Below are positions 22,414 to 32,765 of a stretch of DNA of 64,000 bases, piece by piece; position 1 is the stretch's first letter; the number at the start of each line of letters is the position of its first letter. A program made the translations under genes and the position numbers. The notes under the pieces are model-generated. The model did not search any database, was not told the DNA's origin, and saw only the letters and a list, made by a program, of their open reading frames with translations. The DNA is from Gonocerus acuteangulatus (Eukaryota; Arthropoda; Insecta; Hemiptera; Coreidae): assembly GCA_946811695.1 (NCBI GenBank), contig OX328127.1:47213373-47277372 (forward strand), read 5' to 3'.

Positions 22414-22596
22414 GAAATAACAGGTAGAATTATACATGAGATGTATTCCTCTGGATTCATGTGGCTTTGATCTCAATTCCATATAACTATTCTGATAGAC
22501 TGTAAATTTTGTATGATAAATATAAATCTTCATTAAAATGTATTACATTTTTATAAAATTTATTAATGCATTAGACGATATTAGTCAAGTTCAGTG
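22414..22596 (+). repeat. Dispersed ~180-bp repeat, copy 1
   Basis: GAAATAACAGGTAGAATTAT through ATTAGTCAAGTTCAGTG is about 93% identical to 29530-29706 in the same orientation. It has no coding potential or visible terminal structure. The Jockey element sits immediately to its right. Confidence 0.85.
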
Positions 22597-22607
22597 TGTT
22601 ATATATA

Positions 22608-24828
22608 TATTTTTTTTTTTTTTTTTTTTTTTTTTATTTATTTGAAATCTGTACAGATAACAGTACAATGATCAAGTATGTTGATCCAGATATTATGTAC
22701 AAGTTGATAAAACTGACAAAAGTAAAAAAAAAAAAAATAAAAAATACAAAATTTGGAAGAAGCCAACCATTGTTGACACTTCCAGAGGTGTCTCAGTAAA
22801 TATTTCATTGATCGTAAAAAGATCAGGCAAGTAAATTGTCTCGAGGCCACTGTCTCTTGAGCCGCCTGGGGGGATTGTCTGGATGGGATTGGGATGATAA
22901 GGATTGACCTTCAGGATTAGGATGGTGAGACAATTTGGAGTGGAACGTTTGGAAACGGGTTTTAGCGAGGTCAAGGACAAATGGGATGTTTAGGTCATTG
23001 TGTAGGGTTTTGTTGGATACATAAAAGGGGGCATTTACAATTTTACGGAGGACTTTTGACTGGAATGCCTGTATTCTGTTGATGTTGGATGGTTTTGCAG
23101 ATCCCCAGAGTTCAAGTCCGTATGTCCATATTGGCCGAATGATTGTTTTGTATATCGTTAGTTTGTTCTGTATTGATAATTTAGATGAGGGTCCAAGGAG
23201 TCGTCTAAGTAGTCCGTATCGTTTGTTCAGTTCTTGCCTTTTCAGTCTCGTGTGAGGGTTCCATGTCAGTCGGCTGTCAAGGTATAATCCTAGATATCGA
23301 ACCTCGCTGGATACTGGTAGTGGAGTGTTTTTGAGGTAGACTGTAGGACATGATCTCCGGTTTAGAGTGAATGTAACCTGTTTACATTTTTCAGGGTTGA
23401 TTTTAACTCTCCATCGGTCACTCCAATGCTGAATGGCGGTAAGATGTTCCTGCAGGTGTTGGGATGCTACTGAGGGATCAGGGGAAGTTGATAGGATGGC
23501 AGTATCATCTGCGTAGGTGGTCAGTAAGGTATGAGGGTGTGTAGGAATATCCGCAGTATAAAGGAGGAAAAGGAGAGGACCAATAATACTCCCTTGAGGG
23601 ACACCAGCGTTTATGGGGCAGGTCGGGGAAAGACCTGTACCTTGTTTAACTTGAAAGGATCTGTTTGAAAGGTAGGATTTTAGGATAAGGAAATAGGTGT
23701 GAGGAAGTATAAGCTTTACTTTGTAAAATAATCCCGGGTGCCAAACTCGATCGAATGCTTGAGCAACGTCGAGAAAGGCACTCGTGCAAAAACTCTTACG
23801 TTCAAGCGAGGAGGATATTGAGTCAACAACTCGTAAACACTGTTGTATGGTGGAATGCTGGGAGCGGAAACCAAATTGGTGGTTGGGGATTTTCTTCGAG
23901 GATTCTATGATAGGAAGGATTCTTTTGTAAAGGAGTTTTTCAAATATTTTGGACATTAACGGCAGAAGGCTGATTGGTCGATAGGAAGAAGGGCAGTCGG
24001 GAGGTTTAAAAGGTTTGGGAATAACGATAATAACTGAGTGTTTCCAGGGGTTCGGGAAATGGGTTGTTCTAAGGATCGAGTTGTACAGGTATGTAAGGAA
24101 TATAATGGCCTTCTGGGGGAGGTTTTTGAGAATTGTGGAGGTGATGAGGTCGTAACCGGGAGATTTCCTAGGGAGGTGTTTGATGATGTATTTTACTTCG
24201 GAAGGATGGAAAGCATTGGGAGGAAAAGACAAGGGTAAAGGAGAATTCAGGTATTCTAAGATATCATCATCATGAGAGGGGTTCGTTAGAGGATTAGGGG
24301 AAAATGCTGAAGTAAGGTGTGTGGAGAGAAGGAGCGCCTTTTCTTCATCACTTCTGGCCCAGGACCCATCGCTGCGTTTGAGTGGGGAAGGAATTTGGTG
24401 AAACCTGAAGATTTTACGAGTGACTGTCCACAAAGAACAGTCTTGTGTAGAGAGAGATGAAAGGTATTCGTTAAAGGATTCTGAACGGAATTGAGATAGG
24501 GAAGATTTTAGTTGTCGCGTCAGTCTGTTGTATGCGTTTCTGTCTGAGGGATAGCGTGATCTTTGCCATAGAGCTCTGGCCCGACGCTTGGCTGCAAGAA
24601 GTTCTTGGATGTGGGTTGGAAGTTGCAGTTTGGGTGAAGGAGGTAACCTTGTCCTTGGTCGGCATGAATTGCGGGCACTGTCCTGAATGGCTTTAGTAAA
24701 CAATTCAGTGGCTTTGTCTAGGTCTGAAGGGGTTTTTAGGGAAACGGTTAGGTCTATGGAGCGCTCTAGGTTGAGCTGAAATGATTGCCAGTTGATAAGA
24801 CCGGGTGTAAGGGTTGGTTGTAGAGGAC
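22608..24828 (-). mobile_element. Jockey-clade LINE, 5'-truncated
   Basis: The poly(A) tail appears on the plus strand as a T run at 22611-22635. A ~185-bp 3' UTR follows, then the ORF2 frame to 24826. The 5' junction falls at about 24828, where sequence switches to the family A start (GGTTCCGTTC). The endonuclease half of ORF2, ORF1 and the 5' UTR are absent, as expected from incomplete reverse transcription. I found no convincing TSD: the left flank ends in TA repeats and the right flank is a different repeat. Confidence 0.85.
22823..24826 (-). CDS. Jockey-clade ORF2 fragment: reverse transcriptase, no endonuclease
   Basis: An open frame of about 667 codons with no internal stop and no true start. 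The first 40 codons continue upstream of the TTG at 24703 and resemble the linker between endonuclease and RT (TPGLINWQSFQ...LKTPSDLDKA). Numbering from that TTG, RT motifs occur in order: RPISLLPLMSKIFEKLL (about 243-259), motif A FLDVAQAFDRVWH with D312, motif B GVPQGSIIGPLLF (367-379), motif C YADD (397-400), and VRYLGLYLDSRLTW further on. It ends with the Jockey-type segment QSKVLRKIVNAPFY. The catalytic aspartates are present, so the RT domain looks intact. The copy cannot insert by itself because its endonuclease is missing. It is not a host gene. Confidence 0.9.
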   Translation of the reverse strand, partial: PLQPTLTPGLINWQSFQLNLERSIDLTVSLKTPSDLDKATELFTKAIQDSARNSCRPRTRLPPSPKLQLPTHIQELLAAKRRARALWQRSRYPSDRNAYNRLTRQLKSSLSQFRSESFNEYLSSLSTQDCSLWTVTRKIFRFHQIPSPLKRSDGSWARSDEEKALLLSTHLTSAFSPNPLTNPSHDDDILEYLNSPLPLSFPPNAFHPSEVKYIIKHLPRKSPGYDLITSTILKNLPQKAIIFLTYLYNSILRTTHFPNPWKHSVIIVIPKPFKPPDCPSSYRPISLLPLMSKIFEKLLYKRILPIIESSKKIPNHQFGFRSQHSTIQQCLRVVDSISSSLERKSFCTSAFLDVAQAFDRVWHPGLFYKVKLILPHTYFLILKSYLSNRSFQVKQGTGLSPTCPINAGVPQGSIIGPLLFLLYTADIPTHPHTLLTTYADDTAILSTSPDPSVASQHLQEHLTAIQHWSDRWRVKINPEKCKQVTFTLNRRSCPTVYLKNTPLPVSSEVRYLGLYLDSRLTWNPHTRLKRQELNKRYGLLRRLLGPSSKLSIQNKLTIYKTIIRPIWTYGLELWGSAKPSNINRIQAFQSKVLRKIVNAPFYVSNKTLHNDLNIPFVLDLAKTRFQTFHSKLSHHPNPEGQSLSSQSHPDNPPRRLKRQWPRDNLLA

Positions 24829-25180
24829 GGTTCCGTTCTTATCCCTAGACTCATTTAGAATGATTAAAATAGAAGCTGTTATTATTTTGGGTCCACATTT
24901 CTAGAAAGGTCTTGATTTACGATCTTACCTGGATGGGTCGGCCAACCCTCCCTAGGAAGGACCCCGCTAAGCAGTTGAAAAGCTATATCTTGGAAATCTT
25001 TATTCGAAAATTACACAATACATCCAGTATTTTTTAGAATTATTTTGTTCTTGATTACATGTCTTGAAAGACCGATAGGGAAAAAGGCCCATTGGCCAAA
25101 ACCTATTGTCTTGAACTTTTAAAACAAGTTACATTTACTCTTAAAGTAGCTATTTAAAATCTCTCTAACATTAAATTGTT
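24829..25180 (+). repeat. Family A fragment, plus orientation
   Basis: 24829-24998 matches the 5' part of family A (GGTTCCGTTCTTATCCCTAG, GTTATTATTTTGGGTCCAC, CGATCTTACCTGG, CCTCCCTAGGAAGG). A ~160-bp unrelated insert follows, and about 25 bp of family A return (TCTCTAACATTAAATTG) before the junction with the inverted copy. Confidence 0.7.
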
Positions 25181-25335
25181 TTACCGCGGTTCCTCCCTCC
25201 CCCATAGGGAGGAACCCCGCTTGGATACAATGAAACAATCCGGAAGAGCCGACTAGAAAATTTCGCGTTTCAGAACCCCTAGAGACCGAAAATAACGGTG
25301 GTTCAAATTTGTATATAAATATATATATATGTATA

Positions 25336-25428
<93 letters not shown>

Positions 25429-26034
25429 CTGTTCGCTCATTTCTGGCTTCCCTAATGGTCCGATTGTGATAAAATTTAGTACAAAAATCCGTCGTTCAAT
25501 TTAAAAGGTCAAGTTCGTTAACCAGCAGAATCCGCCAACTGTAAGATGGAGTTTGGGGCGAAATTCGCGGAAAAAAAATCGTACTCGTTTTATAGGCTTC
25601 TTGGGCTAGGAAAACGGATGAAACCATTTTCAATGCGATAGCTTTAACCGTTTTCGAGAAAATTGGAAAAATAGTTTTTGAATACCGTTTTTGGTTTGGG
25701 TACTTAGAATCATGGGATTTAGTTGAAACATTTTCTGCATGTTCTACTTTTATTAAAACTAATATGTTGAAATTATTGTTATGTTTGGAGTTTAGGAAGG
25801 GTTAGAATAAAATATTTTATTAACAGACATAAAAAGTTTTGGTAACTTTGTTTACTTTCCTTAATATCTCGAAAAAGGTTGAGAATCTTGGGAAACGGAA
25901 GATGACCATTAGAAAGCTCACTAAATGCTCTACAATAATGGTTCTGATGAAAGTTTTGATTAGGCGATGTCAATCGGAGAAATAAGTGCTTAAAACTTTA
26001 AAGTAATTGATTTCGCTTATTCGAACTGTTCTTT
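25181..26034 (-). repeat. Family A copy, minus orientation, 5'-truncated
   Basis: Begins with the terminal hairpin GCGGTTCCTCCCT/AGGGAGGAACCCCGC (25185-25220). It continues through the (TA)n-rich tract at 25313-25423, the CAAGTTCGTTAACCAG block and the conserved 3'-5' body, to GAACTGTTCTTTT, where the next copy abuts. It forms an inverted pair with 24829-25180. Confidence 0.75.
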
Positions 26035-26168
26035 TAGCGCGGTTACTCCCTATCTCCATAGGGAGAACCCGCTTATGAGGTTGACCTCATGACGCAATCC
26101 GGAAGTGCCGACTAGAAACTTTCACGTTTCAGACCCTATAGATCACGAAAATATAGGTAGCCCAAATT

Positions 26169-26223
<55 letters not shown>

Positions 26224-26685
26224 TTATATATATGCTTGTCTGTTCGCGCTCTAGCAAGCTCAAAAATGGTCCGATTTAAACGAAATTTGGTATAAAAATC
26301 TGTCGTCTAATTTGAAAGGTCAAGTTCGTTAACAAGCAGAATCCGCCCACTAGAAGATAGTGTTTGGGGCGAAATTCGCGCAAACAAATCGTAACGCTTA
26401 CGTTTTTGAGTTTATATGCTTGTAGGTACTTGTTTTATAGGTTTCTTACCATACGAAAACGAATGAAACCATTTTTAAGGCGATATCTGTAACCGTTCCT
26501 GACAAAAGTAGAATCAATGTTTTTGTAAGTCATTATATTTTTGTGAGTACTTAGAATCGCGGGATTCAATTGAAATATTTTCTGCAACTTGGAAATTAAT
26601 CCCAAATAAGATGTTTAAATTTTGGTTATATTTGGAGTTAAGGAAGTATGCGAAAAAAATTATTTTATTAATATACATGAATTTT
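26035..26685 (-). repeat. Family A copy, minus orientation, interrupted
   Basis: Starts AGCGCGGTTACTCCC with its hairpin, has (TA)n at 26169-26236, and keeps the GCGAAATTCGCGC segment. It stops near TTATTAATATACATGA, where the I-like LINE's 3' end begins. Confidence 0.75.
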
Positions 26686-27950
26686 ATTTATTTATTATAG
26701 AGCTCGCATATGTAGCGACTCGCTCTTATCCAGATGTTCCAAGTAGATACCAGTAACAGTTAGACAAGTAAAATATAAGTATTTGCAGTTATTCTTGTAC
26801 GTGTTTATTACGCAACTTCACGTTAAGTCATACATATTTTTACAGATTTCATAATGTGTATGTTTTAAATGTGATTGTAGATGTTTGTATCTTTAAGGTA
26901 AGTGAGTATTGTGTTTATGTGTGGACTGTTTTCCGTCAAGAGTTCATTCAAGTCGTTTGGTAGATTTAATCCGTCTCGTTTTTTGCAGTCAGTAAGTATG
27001 TGTTTTATGGTCAAGTTTCTGTTGCAAATGTCACAAACTGGTCCGTCCTGTCTCGTCATTAAATGGCGATGTGTCAGTAATGTATGCCCGATACGCAATC
27101 GAGTAAGGACAACCTCGTCTCTTCTGCTCGATCGGTTGCTGGAGGGCCAAACACAAACTGTTTTCTTGATTTCTTTTAGTTTGTTGTTTGTCATGTTCGT
27201 CCATGTTTTTTGCCATTCATTTTGTAAGTAAGTTTTTATGTTAGTGTGTAAGTCTTGTACCGTCAATTCTTCCACGTCGACTGTACATGTTTCTGTAACT
27301 TGTTTTGCATATTTGTCAGCTTCTGTGTTCCCTGAGATATCCATGTGTCCGGGTATCCACAAAAGCACTACTTTTATGCTGTAAGTTTGTAAGTCGTGTA
27401 TTTCTTGAAATATCTTTGTCACTAGTATGTTTGACTCGTATATGTTAGTGAGGGAGAGTAGAGAACTTAGTGAATCTGAACATAAGATGATTGTCTTATT
27501 TGGAACTACAGTTATATTTCTTAAAGCCAAAAGTATTCCCTGTAATTCTGCTGAAAAAACGGTTGATTTGTAGTTTAATTTGACGCCAAATTTTGAATTT
27601 CCTATTATAGCTGCTGATCCAGTGCCTTCTCTAGATTTTGATCCGTCTGTAAATGCTAGGAGTGCATCTGGATACAGCGATAGAAGATAATTAAAGTTAT
27701 TCTTGTAAAACAGTTTAGATAGAGGGTTAGTTTTATTGAATTTTGATAAATTTGTATTAATTTCTAAGTTATTTATTCTCCACGGTAAGTAAGTCTGCTG
27801 GCGTCGTGAGTACGTAGGACTGGTCAGTAGGTCTGTGTTCACAGCGTAGTCTAATATTCTGATGTTCAGTGGTCTTTGTCTTGTTCTCATTCGGTTATAA
27901 GTAGCTAAAAATGGGTTTTGCGTTGATATTAAAAACTAAGGCAAACCGAG
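26686..27950 (-). mobile_element. I-like non-LTR element, 5'-truncated
   Basis: Only the RNase H end of the polyprotein and a ~180-bp 3' UTR remain. The 3' end is a short TAA/ATAA-type tail (TATAATAAATAAATAAAATT on the minus strand near 26685-26705), typical of I-like elements, rather than poly(A). It lies between oppositely oriented family A pieces. Confidence 0.75.
26865..27935 (-). CDS. I-like LINE ORF2 C-terminus: RNase H domain plus CCHC motif
   Basis: The frame is open to 27935; 15 codons (ending ATYNR) precede the ATG at 27890. Numbered from that Met (341 aa), RNase H catalytic residues are all visible: TDG with D82, SAELQG with E115, CSDS with D139, IPGH with H172 and EAD with D182. 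A conserved block follows, SSRRDEVVLTRLRIGH (about 244-259), then a CCHC motif C286-X2-C289-X7-H297-X4-C302. RNase H removes the RNA strand during retrotransposition; it is found in I, R1, LOA and related clades, not in classical Jockey. It therefore belongs to a different element from the RT at 22.8-24.8 kb and lies in the wrong order for one element. RT and endonuclease are missing. Confidence 0.88.
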   Translation of the reverse strand, partial: FLISTQNPFLATYNRMRTRQRPLNIRILDYAVNTDLLTSPTYSRRQQTYLPWRINNLEINTNLSKFNKTNPLSKLFYKNNFNYLLSLYPDALLAFTDGSKSREGTGSAAIIGNSKFGVKLNYKSTVFSAELQGILLALRNITVVPNKTIILCSDSLSSLLSLTNIYESNILVTKIFQEIHDLQTYSIKVVLLWIPGHMDISGNTEADKYAKQVTETCTVDVEELTVQDLHTNIKTYLQNEWQKTWTNMTNNKLKEIKKTVCVWPSSNRSSRRDEVVLTRLRIGHTLLTHRHLMTRQDGPVCDICNRNLTIKHILTDCKKRDGLNLPNDLNELLTENSPHINTILTYLKDTNIYNHI

Positions 27951-28004
27951 AAAAAAAAAACAATTAAGAACAAAGGTAAACAGAGATAAAAAAAATCTCT
28001 TTCT

Positions 28005-28658
28005 CTTGGCAAGCTATATTTCTAACAATGAATTGTTTTTCTTATTTTACTTAATTTGTTTTATTGTCAAATACATTATCCAACTATAAGCAATTAAAAA
28101 ATAACAAGGAATAAAAACAGACAAAAAGAACAGTTCGAATAAGCGAAATCAATTACATTAAAGATTTAAGCACTTATTTCTCCGATTGACATCGCCTAAT
28201 CAAAACTTTCATCAGAACCATTTTTGTAGAGCATTTAGTGAGCTTTCTAATGGTCATCTTCCGTTTCCCAAGATTCTCAACCTTTTTCGAGATATTAAGG
28301 AAAGTAAACAAAGTTACCAAAACTTTTTATATCTGTTAATAAAATATTTTATTCTAACCCTTCCTTAACTCCAAAGGTAACCAAAATTTCAACATATTAG
28401 TTCTAATGAAAGTAGAACATGCAGAACATGTTTCAACTGAAACCCATGATTCTAAGTACCCAAACCAAAAACGGTATTAAAAACTATTTTTCCAATCTTC
28501 TCGAAAACTGTTATGGCCTTGAAAATGGCCACCGTCATTTTCGATCTCTAGGGGTTCTGAAACGCAAAATTTTCTAGTCGGCACTTCCGGATTGTTTCAT
28601 GAGATCAACCTTATAAGCGGGGTTCCTCCCTATGAAGGAAGGGAGGAACCGCGCTAAA
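28005..28658 (+). repeat. Family A copy, plus orientation, without the (TA)n segment
   Basis: Runs from GCTATATTTCTAACAATG to the terminal hairpin and AACCGCGCTAAAA. The portion between GGCCTTGAAAATGG and ATTTTCGATCTCTAGGGG, which normally carries GAATTTCGCCCC, GTTAACGAAC and (TA)n, is deleted. Confidence 0.75.
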
Positions 28659-29529
28659 AGGAACACTCATTCCAAAAACATTAATCTTAAAGACTATTAA
28701 ATAAAAACAGTTTTCAAACGGCTTAGCAAAGGAAGGGGTATAACTTCCTTCAAGACTTGGCTGGGTTACTTTAAGCGTGGAAAACGTTTTTATTAAGGGA
28801 GAATATGCAAACAAAACTTGTCACAAAAATATGTTCTAAAAGTCAGTTTTAGTGTGCTGTTTAGTGGCCATATAGATTTGACCTTAAAGAATAGAATATT
28901 GGGTCTCGAGAAACCTCCAAAACGGCGATTTGTTCATTGACTAGTCTATTGAGTACACGCGGCGCATCCAGTATCGATTTGATTGGCACAAGCCATATCG
29001 AAATTATTGAGTCGAAGAATTTTGTAAGCTACTTCACATACCATAGACCTGTGTTATTCCTTACTTCAATCGATTGTATTAATCAAGCTAAATGAGTTAA
29101 TTAAATAAACCACGCAATTATCACAAATTTGGATTGTCAATTACTTCCACCTGTTACTTGAGATAAAATGCACATTGAAAGCGTGTTCCGCGTTTTTCAA
29201 TGTTTATATATAATATTAAGCTTCTGAAATAGTTTAAAATCCTGATAAGCTTTCATTATTTTATAAATTGAAAGATTATTCTATTTTATAAGACATTTCC
29301 CTCTTAAATATTACATTGTTCCTTTTCTAATGACTAGTCTTTTCCCGTGCAAGAAATAATCTTCTATAGCTGCATTCTAACAGCCTATCGGAATAACATA
29401 GTTGAATTTTGTATTTATCATTAAAATAATTGCATAGAATTTTAGTGAACATACCTCAAGACTAGACGATGCAAGTTAGGTTTTTAAGGCTGTATTAAGG
29501 AGGAGAAATAAGGAGTCGGTCCTGCCTCC
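28659..29529. other. No recognised feature
   Basis: No repeat shared with the rest of the window, no folds and no supportable frame. Confidence 0.5.
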
Positions 29530-29706
29530 GAAATAACAGGTAGAATTATACATGAGATGTATTCCTCTGGATTCATGTGGCTATGATCTCAATTCCATAT
29601 AACTATTCTGATAGACTGAGTTTTGAATAATAAATATAAATCTTCATTAAAATTACATTTTTATATAATTAATTAATGCATTAGATGATATTAGTCAAGT
29701 TCAGTG
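29530..29706 (+). repeat. Dispersed ~180-bp repeat, copy 2
   Basis: Same-orientation partner of 22414-22596. Differences are mainly small deletions in the AT-rich second half. Confidence 0.85.
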
Positions 29707-29999
29707 AATTATATGTTGAGATTTTTTGACTTTATGAATGTTACATTCACTCTATAATACCCTCCATTTGTTAGTAGGATTTTTCCTCAAAAATCCTTGG
29801 TTCTGCCCTTTCCTTTCACCTATACAATCAATATGTATTTGAACCAATACATAAACGTGTTTCATACGAATATTTATGAAAACAAAAAAGAATAAAATAA
29901 AAATACATCTTTTTAAGCAAAATCATTATTCTTGCGTAAGTCCCTTTTCAAAAACTGCACTGTCACCTAAATAATGTAATAACAATAATAATTTTAAAT
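29707..29999. other. No recognised feature
   Basis: AT-rich spacer only. Confidence 0.5.
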
Positions 30000-30081
30000 T
30001 TTAGCACCGTAATCGGCGCTAATGGCCCAGATTTGTGAATGCGCCGTTAAAAAAACATAAAATAAAATTTAGCACCGTAAT
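30000..30081 (+). mobile_element. SINE insertion consisting only of the shared 3' tail, with 14-bp TSDs
   Basis: The 54-bp insert (30014-30067) is CGGCGCTAATGGCCCAG...GAATGCGCCGTT followed by an A-rich stretch. It is flanked by identical TTTAGCACCGTAAT at 30000-30013 and 30068-30081. No head or core is present. The tail is the one shared by the 5S SINE and SINE family 1, so the source could be either. Confidence 0.88.
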
Positions 30082-30350
30082 GTTCCCGGAATACAACAAT
30101 ATTTCATTAATAAAAAGTAAAAACAGTGATAATTCAGGTAATAGCGTTTTTATCAATCCAGTTTCATATAAATCCGTGTAACCATCAAAGGAGCGAGCTA
30201 CAATTAGTCAAATATGTTGTCATCCTTAACTTTAAAATTGAGAAGATATGGTCGACCGTTCAGAAGTAGGAAGCGTAGATCGTCGGGGTTTCGGTCAGTG
30301 TTCTTATTCAATAAAACACATTTTATTTGCTAAAATGTATATTTATTGCC

Positions 30351-30389
30351 GCCAACGTTTCGGCTTGCTATACAAGCCATCTTCAGGGC
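30351..30389 (-). ncRNA. Hammerhead-like motif 4 (left arm)
   Basis: Mirror image of the motif at 31184-31222, read on the minus strand: GCC, CTGAAGA, T, GGCTTG/CAAGCC, GAAA, CGTT, GGC. Confidence 0.5.
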
Positions 30390-30498
30390 TGTAAAAACAT
30401 ATATGGTGTAACAATCGTAAGGACAGAAACAATAACAAAAACAACAAAAAAAAAGGCTAGAAACATTAACATAAATATGAGTACCTATATGCTTGAAA

Positions 30499-30553
<55 letters not shown>

Positions 30554-30588
30554 TACACATATATACATATATATACATATACACGCAT

Positions 30589-30639
<51 letters not shown>

Positions 30640-30670
30640 TGTATATACATATATATATATACATATATAT

Positions 30671-30709
<39 letters not shown>

Positions 30710-30807
30710 ATAATAATAGCAATATAAATAAATATAACTGTATAGTGACATACCTAGCAACAGGTATGTCACTATACAGTTATATTTATTTATATCGCTA
30801 TTATTAT

Positions 30808-30890
<83 letters not shown>

Positions 30891-30915
30891 GTATATATAT
30901 ATATGTATATATATG

Positions 30916-30946
<31 letters not shown>

Positions 30947-31011
30947 GTATATACATATATATATATATACATATATATATGTGTGTATGTGTGTATATGT
31001 ATATATGTGTA

Positions 31012-31074
<63 letters not shown>

Positions 31075-31183
31075 TTTCAAGCATATAGGTACTCATATTT
31101 ATGTTAATGTTTCTAGCCTTTTTTTTTGTTGTTTTTGTTATTGTTTCTGTCCTTACGATTGCTACACCATATATGTTTTTACA

Positions 31184-31222
31184 GCCCTGAAGATGGCTTG
31201 TATAGCAAGCCGAAACGTTGGC
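31184..31222 (+). ncRNA. Hammerhead-like motif 5 (right arm)
   Basis: GCC and GGC can close stem I. CTGAAGA fits CUGANGA; stem II is 6 bp (GGCTTG/CAAGCC) with loop TATAG; then GAAA and CGTT. An extra T lies before stem II and stem III has no loop. AATAAA follows nine bases downstream, as in motif 2. Confidence 0.5.
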
Positions 31223-31305
31223 GGCAATAAATATACATTTTAGCAAATAAAATGTGTTTTATTGAATAAGAACACTGACCGAAACCCCGACGATCTACGC
31301 TTCCT

Positions 31306-32631
31306 TAACTTTAAAATAATTAATAAATTATTTGATTTATGAACATTGTGAAAATGCTAACAAAATAAAAAGTATAATAAATAAAGTGAACTTTCTATTA
31401 AGTATGAGCACTTATTTGATTTTACATAAGTTAATATTGTGTGGAAAAAATAAAATTGACTGACCGTGCAGTAAATTAAAATATTTTATAATTAAAAACA
31501 GAGAAAACACTTCTTGAGAAAAATAACAGAGAAAAAACAATGTATCTTTTAATTTTTTGTTTAATTATAAACATTATATTTTAAAAGATAAATAATTTTC
31601 TTCTCAACGATCGATTTTTTTATTTTTTAAACTCTCTCGATTATACACTGATGTCTACAAGTGCTGATGAACGACATTTCTTGACTTGGCCTTAGAGCGA
31701 GGTAGGCACAGTTTTTAACAATTAAGTTGTATTATTTCTTTAGTATATATTTAATCTCTTGAAGAGACATCTAATTACATGTAAATCATGGAGAGCCAGT
31801 CATAATAATTAAAATGAAAATTGTTATTGACCTTCAACCAGCTTGTTTATTATTTAATAAATTTGCTGTATTTGTTAATGATAAATCATAGTTTTTAAAG
31901 CTAACGTTAAGTACAGAATGAAGGTGTACGACAATTTTCAAGTTTTTGAAAAGAGTAATTTAAAAATACTAATACATAAAACTGAATGTAATGTAAGAGC
32001 GCGAATTGTTGAAAACGACCTCAATCGTGAAAGTAAAAGTAAGAACGGTGAGAAAATAGGTCAACGCCAGCCATTGGCTGCTCCTTTTCTGTAAAGATGT
32101 CAGTAAAATACACGTGTATTTTCCTGATATTGTACTCATTAAAGAAAATAAACTCATAGTAGAAAGATTCTTATTTTATTTGTGTCTCCACTTTGTCAAA
32201 TTCTAAGAATTTGCTACATATTTACTAAATGTTTCAAAAATGAGGCTATTAATTGTTTAACAGAAATCAGTGCCATCTTTGCTAATAATATAATATTAAA
32301 GTCATACAATTAATTAAGGCGTAAAATAATAATCGAAAAAAGAGGAGAAAAAATATACCTATAACTGAAAAAAAACAACAACATAAAAGTAAAAAAGAAA
32401 TATTGCTAAATAATTTCAAAATAATGGTTCCAGTTAGAAAGGAATTTTGTGAAATATTTTCAAACTGTGTAAAATATATATATATATATTTTTTTTTTAA
32501 GCGAATTTTACTATAGAGACTGAAACATGATAAATTTTTATCACTTGACCGTGTTTTGTATAGAATATAATTATTTAGTAAACTTTTAACGTTAATTTAT
32601 AATTGACACAAAATTCTGGGAGGAGTTATCT
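31306..32631. other. No recognised feature
   Basis: AT-rich spacer with homopolymer-rich frames only. Confidence 0.5.
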
Positions 32632-32765
32632 TTAGGTCACTTCCCTTTTCTACCCAAGATAGGGCTGATGCCTTTTCTGTTTTCCAAAGAAAAGCCACCA
32701 CCCCATAGAGTATCCTTTATCGATCCCACGACCATAGGCAAGGAGTGCTCACATCTTAGTATTCT
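32632..32765 (-). mobile_element. tRNA-derived SINE, family 2, degraded
   Basis: On the minus strand: CGATCGATAAAGG in place of the B box, GGGGTGGTGGCTTTTCTTTG, GCATCAGCCCTATCTTGG and the core GTAGAAAAGGGAAGTGACC. Both the 5' head and the 3' tail are missing. It is diverged from the 18408 copy by roughly a fifth. Confidence 0.6.

Larger units (their letters stand above)
30268..31305. repeat. 1.04-kb palindrome of two inverted Penelope-like termini
   Basis: Outer arms (30268 to about 30520 and about 31053 to 31305) are reverse complements with a constant coordinate sum of 61573 over roughly 250 bp, with very few mismatches. Anchors are GGAAGCGTAGATCG/CGATCTACGCTTCC and the hammerhead-like motifs. 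Inside lie (TA)n-type tracts, and a second palindrome at about 30706-30811 (GTGACATACCT/AGGTATGTCAC around a 6-base loop) has its centre offset by 28 bp. The Ile/Tyr frames on both strands are microsatellite artefacts. Confidence 0.88.

Noticed and set aside
25060..25130. Hammerhead-like fold around GGCCCATTGGCC followed by AAAAC
   Set aside because: The first core box (GACCGATAGGG) does not match CTGANGA, and stem I cannot be formed.
22823..27935. One LINE carrying both the RT and the RNase H frames
   Set aside because: On the minus strand RNase H would lie upstream of RT, the reverse of the known order; Jockey elements normally lack this RNase H; family A sequence lies between them.
30330..31246. 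Long open frames (up to 253 codons) rich in Ile and Tyr on both strands
   Set aside because: They are translations of (TA)n-type microsatellites inside a palindrome, mirrored on both strands. The same applies near 8693-9010, 14774-15279, 19378-19608, 21757-22167, 34881-35205 and 61381-61629.
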